A stretch of DNA of 64,000 nt from Pisaster brevispinus (Eukaryota; Echinodermata; Asteroidea; Forcipulatida; Asteriidae): NCBI GenBank assembly GCA_023634235.1, contig JAMKCF010000003.1:17640742-17704741 (forward strand), in the 5' to 3' direction. The translations under genes and the position numbers were made by a program. The notes under the pieces were generated by a model. The model had not been told where the DNA came from. It saw nothing but the letters and a program-made list of their open reading frames with translations, and searched no databases. Position 1 is the stretch's first letter. The number at the start of each line of letters is the position of its first letter. Shown piece by piece: positions 9,633 to 23,299 of this stretch.

Positions 9633-10204
9633 TTTCTAAGTCTTTAGATTTGAATCATGATTTCACTTATGAGGTAAGAATTTCGCTTGTCTTTGCGTGG
9701 AACAGATAGCCCAGTGGTTGGAAGAAAGTTTCTGGTGGGCCGGGACCATGGTTCGAATCCCGGCAGTGTCCTTGATTCACTTTGTTTTTGCTGAGTCTAA
9801 GGATTTGAATCATGATTCACTTATGAGGTAAGAATTTCGCTTGTCTATGCGTGGAACAGATAGCCCAGTGGTTGGAAGATAGTTTCTGGTGGGTCGGGAC
9901 CACGGTTCTAATCCCGGCAGTGTCCTTGATTCACTTTTTCTTTTTTCTAAGTCTTTAGATTTGAATCATGATTTCACTTATGAGGTAGGAATTTCGCTTG
10001 TCTTTGCGTGGAACAAATAGCCCACTGGTTGGGAGACAGTTTCTGGTGGATCGGGAACACGGTTCGAATCCCGGCAGGGTCCTTGATTCACTTTTTTTTT
10101 TTTCTAAGTCTTTAGATTTGAATCATGATTTCACTTATGAGGTAAGAATTTCGCTTGTCTTTGCGTGGAACACATAGCCAAGTGGTTGGGAAATAGTTTC
10201 TGGT
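9633..10204 (+). repeat. Second copy of the 572-bp block
   Basis: It matches 5550-6121 at 4,083 bp offset, including the exact palindrome (9806-9819) and the GGGCCGGGACCATGG monomer. It ends by switching from TGGTGGGTCGGGACTACGG to TGGTGGATCGTGACCACGG, so the breakpoint lies inside a tRNA-related part, between A and B boxes. Confidence 0.8.
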
Positions 10205-11389
10205 GGATCGTGACCACGGTTCGAATCCCGGCAGTGTCCTTGACTCACTTTTTTCTTTTTTCTAAGTCTCTAGATTTGAATCATGATTTCACTTATGAGG
10301 TATAGATTGCGCTTGTCTTTGTGTGGAACAAATAGCCCAGTGGTTGGGAGATAGTTTCTGGTGGGTCGGGACCACGGTTCGAATCCGGACAAGGTCCTTG
10401 ATTCACTTTTTCTTTTTGCTGAGTCTATAGATTTGAATCGTGATTTCACTTATGAGGTAAGAATGTCGCTTGTCTTTGCGTGGAACAGATAGCCTAGTGG
10501 TTGGGAGATAGTTTCTGGTGGATCGTGACCACAGTTCGAATCCCGGCAGTGTCCTTGACTCACTTTGTCTTTTTTCTGAGTCTAAAGATTTGAATCATGA
10601 TTTCACTTATGAGGTAGATATTTCGCTTGTCTTTGCATGGAACAAATAGCCCAGTGGTTGGGAGATAGTTTCTGGTGGGTCGGCACCACGGTTCTAATCC
10701 CGGCAGTGTCCTTGATTCACTTTTTCTTTTTTCTAAGTTTTTAGATTTGAATCATGATTTCACTTATGAGGTAGGAATTTCGCTTGTCTTTGCGTGGAAC
10801 AAATAGCCCAGTGGTTGGGAGACAGTTTCTGGTGGATCGGGACCACGGTTCGAATCCCGTCAGGGTCCTTGATTCACTTTTTCTTTTTTCTAAGTCTTTA
10901 GATTTGAATCTTGATTTCACTTATGAGGTAAGAATTTCGCTTGTCTTTGCGTGGAACAGATAGCCCAGTGGTTGGAAGAAAGTTTCTGGTGGGCCGGGAC
11001 CATGGTTCGAATCCCGGCAGTGTCCTTGATTCACTTTGTTTTTACTGAGTCTAAGGATTTGAATCAAGATTTCACTTATGAGGTAAGAATGTCGCTTTTC
11101 TATGCGTGGAACAGATAGCCCAGTGGTTGGAAGATAGTTTCTGGTGGGTCGGGACCACGGTTCTAATCCCGGCAGTGTCCTTGATTCACTTTTTCTTTTT
11201 TCCAAGTCTTTAGATTTGAATCATGATTTCACTTATGAGGTAGGAATTTCGCTTGTCTTTGCGTGGAACAAATAGCCCAGTGGTTGGGAAATAGTTTCTG
11301 GTGGGTCGGGACCACGGTTCTAATCCCGGCAGTGTCCTTGATTCAGTTTTTTCTTTTTTCTAAGTCTTTAGATTTGAATCATGATTTCA
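10205..11389 (+). repeat. Mixed satellite monomers
   Basis: A non-periodic mixture of the main subfamilies: GATCGTGACC with TGACTCACTTTGTC, GGCACCACGGTTCTAATCC, GATCGGGACC with GAATCCCGTCAGGG, and a further GGGCCGGGACCATGG monomer near 10,990. No gene or foreign insertion was seen. Confidence 0.75.
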
Positions 11390-13275
11390 CTTATGAGGTA
11401 GGAATTTTGCTTGTCTTTGCGTGCAACAAATAGCCCAGTGGTTGGGAGACAGTTTCTGGTGGATCGGGACCACGGTTCGAATCCCGTCAGGGTCCTTGAT
11501 TCACTTTTTCTTTTTTCTAAGTCTTTAGATTTGAATCATGATTTCACTTATGAGGTAAGAATTTCGCTTGTCTTTGCGTGGAACAAATAGCCCAGTGGTT
11601 GGGAGATAGTTTCTGGTGGGTCGGGACCACGGTTCGAATCCCGGCAAAGTCCTTGATTCACTTTTTCTTTTGTCTGAGTCTAAAGATTTGAATCATGTTT
11701 TCACTTTTGAGGTAGATATTTCGCTTGTCTTTGCGTGGAACACATAGCCCAGTCGTTGTGAGACAGTTTCTGGTGGATCGGGACCACGGTTCGAATCCCG
11801 GCAGGTTACTTGATTCACTTTTTCTTTTTTTTAAGTCTTTAGATTTGAATCATGATTTCACTTATGAGGTAAGAATTTCGCTTGTCTTTGCGTGGAACAA
11901 ATATCCCAGTGGTTGGCAAATAGTTTCTGGTGGGTCGGGACCACGGTTCTAATCCCGGCAGTGTCCTTGATTCACTTTTTCTTTTTTCTAAGTCTTTAGA
12001 TTTGAATCTTGATTTCACTTATGAGGTAAGAATTCCGCTTGTCTTTGCGTGGAACACATAGCCCAGTTGTTGGGATATAGTTTCTGGTGGGTCGGGACCA
12101 CGTTTCGAATCCGGACAAGGTCCTTGATTCACTTTTTCTTTTTGCTGAGTCTAAGGATTTGAATCGTGATTTCGCTTATGAGGTAAGAATTTCGCTTGTC
12201 TTTGCGTGGAACAGATAGCCTAGTGGTTGGGAGATAGTTTCTGGTGGATCGTGACCACGGTTCGAATCCCGGCAGTGTCCTTGACTCACTTTTTTCTTTT
12301 TTCTAAGTCTCTAGATTTGAATCATGATTTCACTTATGAGGTAGGAATTTTGCTTGTCTTTGCGTGCAACAAATAGCCCAGTGGTTGGGAGACAGTTTCT
12401 GGTGGATCGGGACCACGGTTCGAATCCCGTCAGGGTCCTTGATTCACTTTTTCTTTTTTCTAAGTCTTTAGATTTGAATCATGATTTCACTTATGAGGTA
12501 AGAATTTCGCTTGTCTTTGCGTGGAACAAATAGCCCAGTGGTTGGGAGATAGTTTCTGGTGGGTCGGGACCACGGTTCGAATCCCGGCAAAGTCCTTGAT
12601 TCACTTTTTCTTTTGTCTGAGTCTAAAGATTTGAATCATGTTTTCACTTTTGAGGTAGATATTTCGCTTGTCTTTGCGTGGAACACATAGCCCAGTCGTT
12701 GTGAGACAGTTTCTGGTGGATCGGGACCACGGTTCGAATCCCGGCAGGTTACTTGATTCACTTTTTCTTTTTTTTAAGTCTTTAGATTTGAATCATGATT
12801 TCACTTATGAGGTAAGAATTTCGCTTGTCTTTGCGTGGAACAAATATCCCAGTGGTTGGCAAATAGTTTCTGGTGGGTCGGGACCACGGTTCTAATCCCG
12901 GCAGTGTCCTTGATTCACTTTTTCTTTTTTCTAAGTCTTTAGATTTGAATCTTGATTTCACTTATGAGGTAAGAATTCCGCTTGTCTTTGCGTGGAACAC
13001 ATAGCCCAGTTGTTGGGATATAGTTTCTGGTGGGTCGGGACCACGTTTCGAATCCGGACAAGGTCCTTGATTCACTTTTTCTTTTTGCTGAGTCTAAGGA
13101 TTTGAATCGTGATTTCGCTTATGAGGTAAGAATTTCGCTTGTCTTTGCGTGGAACAGATAGCCTAGTGGTTGGGAGATAGTTTCTGGTGGATCGTGACCA
13201 CGGTTCGAATCCCGGCAGTGTCCTTGACTCACTTTTTTCTTTTTTCTAAGTCTCTAGATTTGAATCATGATTTCA
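11390..13275 (+). repeat. 6-monomer higher-order repeat, two tandem copies (943 bp)
   Basis: GTGCAAC at 11421 and 12364 marks two copies offset by 943 bp. Other shared markers are AATCATGTTTTCACTTTTGAGG, TAGCCCAGTCGTTGTGAGAC and GGCAGGTTACTTG. The copies look almost identical, so the duplication is recent relative to the divergence between monomers. Confidence 0.85.
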
Positions 13276-15372
13276 CTTATGAGGTAGGAATTTTGCTTGT
13301 CTTTGCGTGGAACAAATAGCCCAGTGGTTGGCAAATAGTTTCTGGTGGGTCGGGACCACGGTTCGAATCCCGGCAAAGTCCTTGATTCACTTTTTCTTTT
13401 GTCTGAGTCTAAAGATTTGAATCATGATTTCACTTTTTAGGTAGATATTTCGCTTGTCTTTGCGTGGAACACATAGCCCAGTCGTTGGGAGACAGTTTCT
13501 GGTGGATCAGGACCACGGTTCGAATCCCGGCAGGGTACTTGATTCACTTTTTCTTTTTTTTAAGTCTTTAGATTTGAATCATGATTTCACTTATGAGGTA
13601 AGAATTTCGATTGTCATTGCGTGGAACAAATATCCCAGTGGTTGGCAAATAGTTTCTGGTGGGTCGGGACCACGGTTCGAATCCCGGCAGGGTCCTTGAT
13701 TCACTCTTTCTTTTTCTAAGTCTTTGGATTTGAATCATGATTTCACTTATGAGGTATAGATTGCACTTGTCTTTGCGTGGAACAAATAGCCCAGTGGTTG
13801 GGATATAGTTTCTGGTGGGTCGGGACCACCTTTCGAATCCGGACAAGGTCCTTGATTCACTTTTTCTTTTTGCTGAGTCTAAGGATTTGAATCGTGATTT
13901 CGCTTATGAGGTAAGAATTTCGCTTGTCTTTGCGTGGAACAGATAGCCTAGTGGTTGGGAGATAGTTTCTGGTGGATCGTGACCACGGTTCGAATCCCGG
14001 CAGTGTCCTTGACTCACTTTGTCTTTTTTCTGAGTCTAAAGATTTGAATCATGATTTCACTTCTGAGGTAGATATTTCGCTTGTCTTTGCGTGGAACAAA
14101 TAGCCCAGTGGTTGGGAGATAGTTTCTGGTGGGTCGGGACCACGGTTCGAATCCCGGCAAAGTCCTTGATTCACTTTTTCTTTTGTCTGAGTCTAAAGAT
14201 TTGAATCATGATTTCACTTATGAGGTAAGAATTTCGCTTGTCTTTGCGTGGAACACATAGCCCAGTGGTTGGGAAATAGTTTCTGGTGGGTCGGGACCAC
14301 GGTTCTAATCCCGGCAGTGTCCTTCATTCAGTTTTTTCTTTTTTCTAAGTCATTAGATTTGAATCATGATTTCACTTATGAGGTAGGAATTTTGCTTGTC
14401 TTTGCGTGCAACAAATAGCCCAGTGGTTGGGAGACAGTTTCTGGTGGATCGGGACCACGGTTCGAATCCCGTCAGGGTCCTTGCTTCACTTTTTCTTTTT
14501 TCTAAGTCTTTAGATTTGAATCATGATTTCACTTATGAGGTAAGAATTTCGCTTGTCTTTGCGTGGAACACATAGCCCAGCGGTTGGGAAATAGTTTCTG
14601 GTGGGTCGGGACCACGGTTCTTATCCCGGCAGTGTCCTTGATTCACTTTTTTCTTTTTTCTAAGTCTCTAGATTTGAATCATGATTTCACTTATGAGGTA
14701 GGAATTTTGCTTGTCTTTGCGTGGAACAAATAGCCCAGTGGTTGGGAGATAGTTTCTGGTGGGTCAGGACCACGGTTCGAATCCCGGCAAAGTCCTTGAT
14801 TCACTTTTTCTTTTGTCTGAGTCTAAAGATTTGAATCATGATTTCACTTTTGAGGAAGATATTTCGCTTGTCTTTGCGTGGAACACATAGCCCAGTCGTT
14901 GGGAGACAGTTTCTGGTGGATCGGGACCACGGTTCGAATCCCGGCAGGGTACTTGATTCACTTTTTCTTTTTTTTAAGTCTTTAGATTTGAATCATGATT
15001 TCACTTATGAGGTAAGAATTTCGCTTGTCTTTGCGTGGAACAAATATCCCAGTGGTTGGCAAATAGTTTCTGGTGGGTCGGGACCACGGTTCGAATCCCG
15101 GCAGGGTCCTTGATTCACTTTTTCTTTTTTCTAAGTCTTTAGATTTGAATCATGATTTCACTTATGAGGTATAGATTGCGCTTGTCTTTGCGTGGAACAA
15201 ATATCCCAGTGGTTGGGAGACAGTTTCTGGTGGATCGGGACCACGGTTCGAATCCCGGCAGGGTCCTTGATTCACTTTTTCTTTTTTTTAAGTCTTTAGA
15301 TTTGAATCATGATTTCACTTATGATCTAAGAATTTCGCTTGTCTTTGCGTGGAACACATAGCCCAGTGGTTG
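13276..15372 (+). repeat. Mixed satellite monomers
   Basis: Standard monomers related in patches to 8.9-9.4 kb and 16.7-17.0 kb. The monomer with TAGCCCAGTCGTTGGG and GGCAGGGTACTTG occurs near 13,481 and 14,889. No gene was found. Confidence 0.75.
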
Positions 15373-16435
15373 GGAAATAGTTTCTGGTCGGTCGGGACTA
15401 CGGTTCGAATCCCGGCAGGGTCCTTGATTCACTTTTTCTTTTTTCTAAGTCTTTAGATTTGAATCATGATTTCACTTATGAGGTATAGATTGCGCTTGTC
15501 TTTGCGTGGAACAAATAGCCCAGTGGTTGGGAGATAGTTTTTGGTGGGTCGGGACCACGTTTCGAATCCGGACAAGGTCCTTGATTCACTTTTTCTTTTT
15601 GCTGAGTCTAAGGATTTGAATCGTGATTTCACTTATGATGTAAGAATTTCGCTTGTCTTTGCGTGGAACAAATAGCCTAGTGGTTGGGAGATAGTTTCTG
15701 GTTGATCTTGACCACGGTTCGAATCCCGGCAGTGTCCTTGACTCACTTTGTCTTTTTTCTAAGTCTTTAGATTTGAATCATGATTTCACTTATGAGGTAA
15801 GAATTTCGCTTGTCTTTGCGTGGAACACATAGACCAGTGGTTGGGAAATAGTTTCTGGTGGGTCGGGACTACGGTTCGAATCCCGGCAGGGTCCTTGATT
15901 CACTCTTTCTTTTTTCTAAGTCTTTGGATTTGAATCATGATTTCACTTATGAGGTATAGATTGCGCTTGTCTTTGCGTGGAACAAATAGCCCAGTGGTTG
16001 GGATATAGTTTCTGGTGGGTCGGGACCACGTTTCGAATCCGGACAAGGTCCTTGATTCACTTTTTCTTTTTGCTGATTCTAAGGATTTGAATCGTGATTT
16101 CGCTTATGAGGTAAGAATTTCGCTTGTCTTTGCGTGGAACACATAGCCCAGTGGTTGGGAAATAGTTTCTGGTGGGTCGGGACCACGGTTCTAATCCCGG
16201 CAGTGTCCTTGATTCACTTTTTTCTTTTTTCTAAGTCTTTAGATTTGAATCATGATTTCACTTATGAGGTAGGAATTTTGCTTGTCTTTGCGTGCAACAA
16301 ATAGCCCAGTGGTTGGGAGATAGTTTCTGGTGGGTCGGGACCACGGTTCGAATCCCGGCAAAGTCCTTGATTCACTTTTTCTTTTGTCTGAGTCTAAAGA
16401 TTTGAATCATGATTTCACTTATGAGGTAAGAATTT
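15373..16435 (+). repeat. 1.06-kb block copied at 18197-19260
   Basis: GTCGGTCGGG (15388 and 18212), GTTGATCTTGACC (15701 and 18526), the rare GCTGATTCTAAGG and GTGCAACAAATAG occur in the same order in both blocks, at 2,824-2,825 bp offset (18 monomers). The blocks end where TCGCTTGTC in one reads TCGTTTGTC in the other. Confidence 0.8.
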
Positions 16436-18196
16436 CGCTTGTCTTTGCGTGGAACAGATAGCCCAGTGGTTGGGAGATAGTTTCTGGTGGATCGGGACCA
16501 CGGTTCGAATCCCGTCAGGGTCCTTGATTCACTTTTTCTTTTTTCTAAGTCTTTAGATTTGAATCATGATTTCACTTATGAGGTAAGAATTTCGCTTGTC
16601 TTTGCGTGGAACACATAGCCCAGCGGTTGGGAAATAGTTTCTGGTGGGTCGGGACCACGGTTCTTATCCCGGCAGTGTCCTTGATTCACTTTTTTCTTTT
16701 TTCTAAGTCTCTAGATTTGAATCATGATTTCACTTATGAGGTAGGAATTTTGCTTGTCTTTGCGTGGAACAAATAGCCCAGTGGTTAAGAGATAGTTTCT
16801 GGTGGGTCGGGACCACGGTTCGAATCCCGGCAAAGTCCTTGATTCACTTTTTCTTTTGTCTGAGTCTAAAGATTTGAATCATGATTTCACTTTTGAGGTA
16901 GATATTTCGCTTGTCTTTGCGTGGAACACATAGCCCAGTCGTTGGGAGACAGTTTCTGGTGGATCGGGACCACGGTTCGAATCCCGGCAGGGTACTTGAT
17001 TCACTTTTTCTTTTTTTTAAGTCTTTAGATTTGAATCATGATTTCACTTATGAGGTAAGAATTTCGCTTGTCTTTGCGTGCAACAAATAGCCCAGTGGTT
17101 GGGAGACAGTTTCTGGTGGATCGGGACCACGGTTCGAATCCCGTCAGGGTCCTTGATTCACTTTCTTTTTTCTAAGTCTTTAGATTTGAATCATGATTTC
17201 ACTTATGAGGTAAGAATTTCGCTTGTCTTTGCGTGGAACACATAGCCCAGTGGTTGGGCGTAGTTTCTGGTGGCTCGGGACTACGGTTCGAATCCCGACA
17301 AGGTCCTTGATTCACTTTTTCTTTTAGCTGAGTCTAAGGATTTGAATCATGATTTCACTTATGAGGTAAGAATTATGCTTGTCTATGCGTGGAACAGATA
17401 GCCCAGTGGTTGGGAGATAGTTTCTGGTGGGTCGGGACTACGGTTCGAATCCCGGCAGGGTCCTTGATTCACTTTTTCTTTTTTCTAAGTTTTTAGATTT
17501 GAATCATGATTTCACTTATGAGGTAGGAATTTCGCTTGTCTTTGCGTGGAACAAATAGCCCAGTGGTTGGGAGACAGTTTCTGGTGGATCGGGACCACGG
17601 TTCGAATCCCGTCAGGGTCCTTGATTCACTTTTTCTTTTTTCTAAGTCTTTAGATTTGAATCATGATTTCACTTATGAGGTAAGAATTTCGCTTGTCTTT
17701 GCGTGGAACACGTAGCCCAGTGGTTGGGACATAGTTTCTGGTGGCTCGGGACCACGGTTCGAATCCCGACAAGGTCCTTGATTCACTTTTTCTTTTAGCT
17801 GAGTCTAAGGATTTGAATCATGATTTCACTTATGAGGTAAGAATTTCGCTTGTCTATGCGTGGAACAGATAGCCCAATGGTTGGGAGATAGTTTCTGGTG
17901 GGTCGGGACCACGGTTCTAATCCCGGCAGTGTCCTTGATTCACTTTTTCTTTTTTCTAAGTCTTTAGATTTGAATCATGATTTCACTTATGAGGTAAGAA
18001 TTTCGCTTGTCCTTGCGTGGAACACATAGCCCAGTGGTTGGGAAATAGTTTCTGGTTGGTCGGGACCACGGTTCTAATCCCGGCAGTGTCCTTGATTCAC
18101 TTTTTCTTTTTTCTTAGTCTTTAGATTTGAATCATGATTTCACTTATGAGGTAAGAATTTCGTTTGTCTTTGCGTGGAACACATAGCCCAGTGGTT
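16436..18196 (+). repeat. Mixed satellite monomers
   Basis: Standard monomers. The form GAATCCCGACAAGG with CTTTTAGCTGAG appears from about 17,290 and becomes abundant in the 21-45 kb core. Small deletions occur: TTGGGCGTAGTTTC near 17,255 lacks two bases and a T tract near 17,160 is shortened. Confidence 0.75.
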
Positions 18197-19260
18197 GGGA
18201 AATAGTTTCTGGTCGGTCGGGACTACGGTTCGAATCCCGGCAGGGTCCTTGATTCACTTTTTCTTTTTTCTAAGTCTTTAGATTTGAATCATGATTTCAC
18301 TTATGAGGTATAGATTGCGCTTGTCTTTGCGTGGAACAAATAGCCCAGTGGTTGGGAGATAGTTTCTGGTGGGTCGGGACCACGGTTCGAATCCGGACAA
18401 GGTCCTTGATTCACTTTTTCTTTTTGCTGAGTCTAAGGATTTGAATCGTGATTTCACTTATGATGTAAGAATTTCGCTTGTCTTTGCGTGGAACAAATAG
18501 CCTAGTGGTTGGGAGATAGTTTCTGGTTGATCTTGACCACGGTTCGAATCCCGGCAGTGTCCTTGACTCACTTTGTCTTTTTTCTAAGTCTTTAGATTTG
18601 AATCATGATTTCACTTATGAGGTAAGAATTTCGCTTGTCTTTGCGTGGAACACATAGACCAGTGGTTGGGAAATAGTTTCTGGTGGGTCGGGACTACGGT
18701 TCGAATCCCGGCAGGGTCCTTGATTCACTCTTTCTTTTTTCTAAGTCTTTGGATTTGAATCATGATTTCACTTATGAGGTATAGATTGCGCTTGTCTTTG
18801 CGTGGAACAAATATCCCAGTGGTTGGGATATAGTTTCTGGTGGGTCGGGACCACGTTTCGAATCCGGACAAGGTCCTTGATTCACTTTTTCTTTTTGCTG
18901 ATTCTAAGGATTTGAATCGTGATTTCGCTTATGAGGTAAGAATTTCGCTTGTCTTTGCGTGGAACACATAGCCCAGTGGTTGGGAAATAGTTTCTGGTGG
19001 GTCGGGACCACGGTTCTAATCCCGGCAGTGTCCTTGATTCACTTTTTTCTTTTTTCTAAGTCTTTAGATTTGAATCATGATTTCACTTATGAGGTAGGAA
19101 TTTTGCTTGTCTTTGCGTGCAACAAATAGCCCAGTGGTTGGGAGATAGTTTCTGGTGGGTCGGGACCACGGTTCGAATCCCGGCAAAGTCCTTGATTCAC
19201 TTTTTCTTTTGTCTGAGTCTAAAGATTTGAATCATGATTTCACTTATGAGGTAAGAATTT
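18197..19260 (+). repeat. Second copy of the 1.06-kb block
   Basis: It matches 15373-16435. Differences are few, for example TATCCCAGTGG near 18,811 in place of TAGCCCAGTGG. Confidence 0.8.
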
Positions 19261-22200
19261 CGTTTGTCTTTGCGTGGAACACATAGCCCAGTGGTTGGGA
19301 AATAGTTTCTGGTTGGTCGGGACTACGGTTCGAATCCCGGCAGGGTCCTTGATTCACTTTTTCTTTTGTCTGAGTCTAAAGATTTGAATCATGATTTCAC
19401 TTATGAGGTAAGAATTTCGCTTGTCTTTGCGTGGAACAGATAGCCCAGTGGTTTGGAGATAGTTTCTGGTGGGTCGGGACCACGGTTCTAATCCCGGCAG
19501 TGTCCTTGATTCACTTTTTCTTTTTTCTAAGTCTTTAGATTTGAATCTTGATTTCACTTATGAGGTAAGAATTTCGCTTGTCTTTGCGTGGAACACATAG
19601 CCCAGCGGTTGGGAAATAGTTTCTGGTGGGTCGGGACCACGGTTCTAATCCCGGCAGTGTCCTTGATTCACTTTTTTCTTTTTTCAAGTCTTTAGATTTG
19701 AATCATGATTTCACTTATGAGGTAGGAATTTTGCTTGTCTTTGCGTGGAACAAATAGCCCAGTGGTTGGGAGATAGTTTCTGGTGGGTCGGGACCACGGT
19801 TCGAATCCCGGCAAAGTCCTTGATTCACTTTTTCTTTTGTCTGAGTCTAAAGATTTGAATCATGATTTCACTTATGAGGTATAGATTGCGCTTGTCTTTG
19901 CGTGGAACAAATATCCCAGTGGTTGGGAGACAGTTTCTGGTGGATCGGGACCACGGTTCGAATCCCGGCAGGGTCCTTGATTCACTTTTTCTTTTTTCTA
20001 AGTCTTTAGATTTGAATCATGATTTCACTTATGAGGTAAGAATTTCGCTTGTCTTTGCGTGGAACACATAGCCCAGTGGTTGGGAAATAGTTTCTGGTGG
20101 GTCGGGACTACGGTTCGAATCCTGGCAGGGTCCTTGATTCACTTTTTCTTTTTTCTAAGTCTTTAGATTTGAATCATGATTTCACTTATGAGGTTTAGAT
20201 TGCGCTTGTCTTTGCGTGGAACAAATAGCCCAGTGGTTGGGAGATAGTTTCTGGTGGGTCGGTACCACGGTTCGAATCCGGACAAGGTCCTTGATTCACT
20301 CTTTCTTTTTGCTGAGTCTAAGGATTTGAATCGTGATTTCACTTATGAGGTAAGAATTTCGCTTGTCTTTGCGTGGAACAGATAGCCTATTGGTTGGGAA
20401 ATAGTTTCTGGTGGATCGTGACCACGGTTCGAATCCCGGCAGTGTTCTTGACTCACTTTTTCTTTTTTCTGAGTCTAAAGATTTGAATCATGATTTCCCT
20501 TATGATGTAATTATTTGGCTTGTCTTTGCGTGGAACAAATAGCCCAGTGGTTGGGAGACAGTTTCTGGTGGATCGGGACCACGGTTCGAATCCCGGCAGG
20601 GTCCTTGATTCACTTTTTCTTTTTTCTAAGTCTTTAGATTTGAATCATGATTTCACTTATGAGGTAAGAATTTCGTTTGTCTTTGCGTGGAACACATAGC
20701 CCAGTGGTTGGGAAATAGTTTCTGGTTGGTCGGGACCACGGTTCTAATCCCGGCAGTGTCCTTGATTCACTTTTTCTTTTTTCTTAGTCTTTAGATTTGA
20801 ATCATGATTTCACTTATGAGGTAAGAATTTCGCTTGTCCTTGCGTGGAACACATAGCCCAGTGGTTGGGAAATAGTTTCTGGTGGGTCGGGACTACGGTT
20901 CGAATCCCGGCAGGGTCCTTGATTCACTTTTTCTTTTTTCTAAGTCTTTAGATCTGAATCATGATTTCACTTATGGGTAAAGAATTTCGCTTGTCTTTGC
21001 GTGGAACAAATAGCCCAGTGGTTGGGAGATAGTTTCTGGTGGGTCGGTACCACGGTTCGAATCCGGACAAGGTCCTTGATTCACTCTTTCTTTTTGCTGA
21101 GTCTAAGGATTTGAATCGTGATTTCACTCATGAGGTAAGAATTTCGCTTGTCTTTGTGTGGAACAGATAGCCTAGTGGTTGGGAAATAGTTTCTGGTGGA
21201 TCGTGACCACGGTTCGAATCCCGACAGTGTTCTTGACTCACTTTTTCTTTTTCTGAGTCTAAAGATTTGAATCATGATTTCACTTATGATGTAGATATTT
21301 GGCTTGTCTTTGCGTGGAACAAATAGCCCAGTGGTTGGGAGATAGTTTCTGGTGGGTCGGCACCACGGTTCTAATCCCGGCAGTGTCCTTGATTCACTTT
21401 TTCTTTTTTCTAAGTTTTTAGATTTGAATCATGATTTCACTTATGAGGTAGGAATTTCGCTTGTCTTTGCGTGGAACAAATAGCCCAGTGGTTGGGAGAC
21501 AGTTTCTGGTGGATCGGGACCACGGTTCGAATCCCGTCAGGGTCCTTGATTCACTTTTTCTTTTTGCTGAGTCTAAGGATTTGAATCGTGATTTCACTTA
21601 TGAGGTAAGAATTTCGCTTGTCTTTGCGTGGAACACATAGCCCAGTGGTTGGGACATAGTTTCTGGTGGGTCGGGACCACGGTTCGAATCCCGTCAGGGT
21701 CCTTGATTCACTTTTTCTTTTTTCTAAGTCTTTAGATTTGAATCATGATTTCACTTATGAGGTGAGAATTTCGCTTGTCTTTGCGTGGAACACATAGCCC
21801 AGTGGTTGGGACATAGTTTCTGGTGGGTCGGGACCACGGTTCGAATCCCGACAAGGTCCTTGATTCACTTTTTCTTTTAGCTGAGTCTAAGGATTTGAAT
21901 CATGATTTCACTTATGAGGTAAGAATTTCGCTTGTCTATGCGTGGAACAGATAGCCCAGTGGTTGGGAGATAGTTTTTGGTGGGTCGGGACCACGGTTCT
22001 AATCCCGGCAGTGTCCTTGATTCACTTTTTCTTTTTTCTAAGTCTTTAGATTTGAATCATGATTTCACTTATCAGGTAAGAATTTCGCTTGTCCTTGCGT
22101 GAAACACATAGCCCAGTGGTTCGGAGACAGTTTCTGGTGGATCGGGACCACGGTTCGAATCCCGTCAGGGTCCTTGATTCACTTTTTCTTTTTTCTAAGT

Positions 22201-23299
22201 CTTTAGATTTGAATCATGATTTCACTTATGAGGTAAGAATTTCGCTTGTCTTTGCGTGGAACACATAGCCCAGTGGTTGGGACATAGTTTCTGGTGGGTC
22301 GGGACCACGGTTCGAATCCCGTCAGGGTCCTTGATTCACTTTTTCTTTTTTCTAAGTCTTTAGATTTGAATCATGATTTCACTTATGAGGTAAACATTTC
22401 GCTTGTCTTTGCGTGGAACACATAGCCCAGTGGTTGGGACATAGTTTTTGGTGGGTCGGGAACACGGTTCTAATCCCGGCAGTGTCCTTGATTCACTTTT
22501 TCTTTTTTCTAAGTCTTTAGATTTGAATCATGATTTCACTTATCAGGTAAGAATTTCGCTTGTCCTTGCGTGGAACACATAACCCAGTGGTTGGGAAATA
22601 GTTTCTGGTGGGTCGGGACTACGGTTCGAATCCCGGCAGGGTCCTTGATTCACTTTTTCTTTTTTCTAAGTCTTTAGATTTGAATCATGATTTCACTTAT
22701 GAGGTATAGATTGCGCTTGTCTTTGCGTGGAACAAATAGCCCAGTGGTTGGGAGATAGTTTCTGGTGAGTCGGGACCACGGTTCGAATCCGGACAAGGTC
22801 CTTGATTCACTCTTTCTTTTTGCTGAGTCTAAGGATTTGAATCGTGATTTCACTTATGAGGTAAGAATTTCGCTTGTCTTTGCGTGGAACAGATAGCCTA
22901 GTGGTTGGGAGATAGTTTCTGGTGGATCGTGACCACGGTTCGAATCCCGGCAGTGTTCTTGACTCACTTTTTCTTTTTTCTGAGTCTAAAGATTTGAATC
23001 ATGATTTCACTTATGAGGTAGATATTTCGCTTGTCTTTGCGTGGAACAAATAGCCCAGTGGTTGGGAGACAGTTTCTGGTGGATCGGGACCACGGTTTGA
23101 ATCCCGGCAGGGTCCTTGATTCACTTTTTCTTTTTTCTAAGTCTTTAGATTTGAATCATGATTTCACTTATGAGGTAAGAATTTCGTTTGTTTTTGCGTG
23201 GAACACATAGCCCAGTGGTTGGGAAATAGTTTCTGGTGGGTCGGGACTACGGTTCGAATCCCGGCAGGGTCCTTGATTCACTTTTTCTTTTTTCTAAGT
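19261..23299 (+). repeat. Transition zone into the homogeneous core
   Basis: Standard monomers that introduce the variants making up the core repeats: GAATCCCGTCAGGG, GAATCCCGACAAGG with TTTTAGCTGAG, CACTTATCAGGTAAG with TTGTCCTTGCGTGG, and GTGAGTCGGGACC (22765). Private changes such as CTTATGGGTAAAG near 20,975 are also present. No gene was found. Confidence 0.75.
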
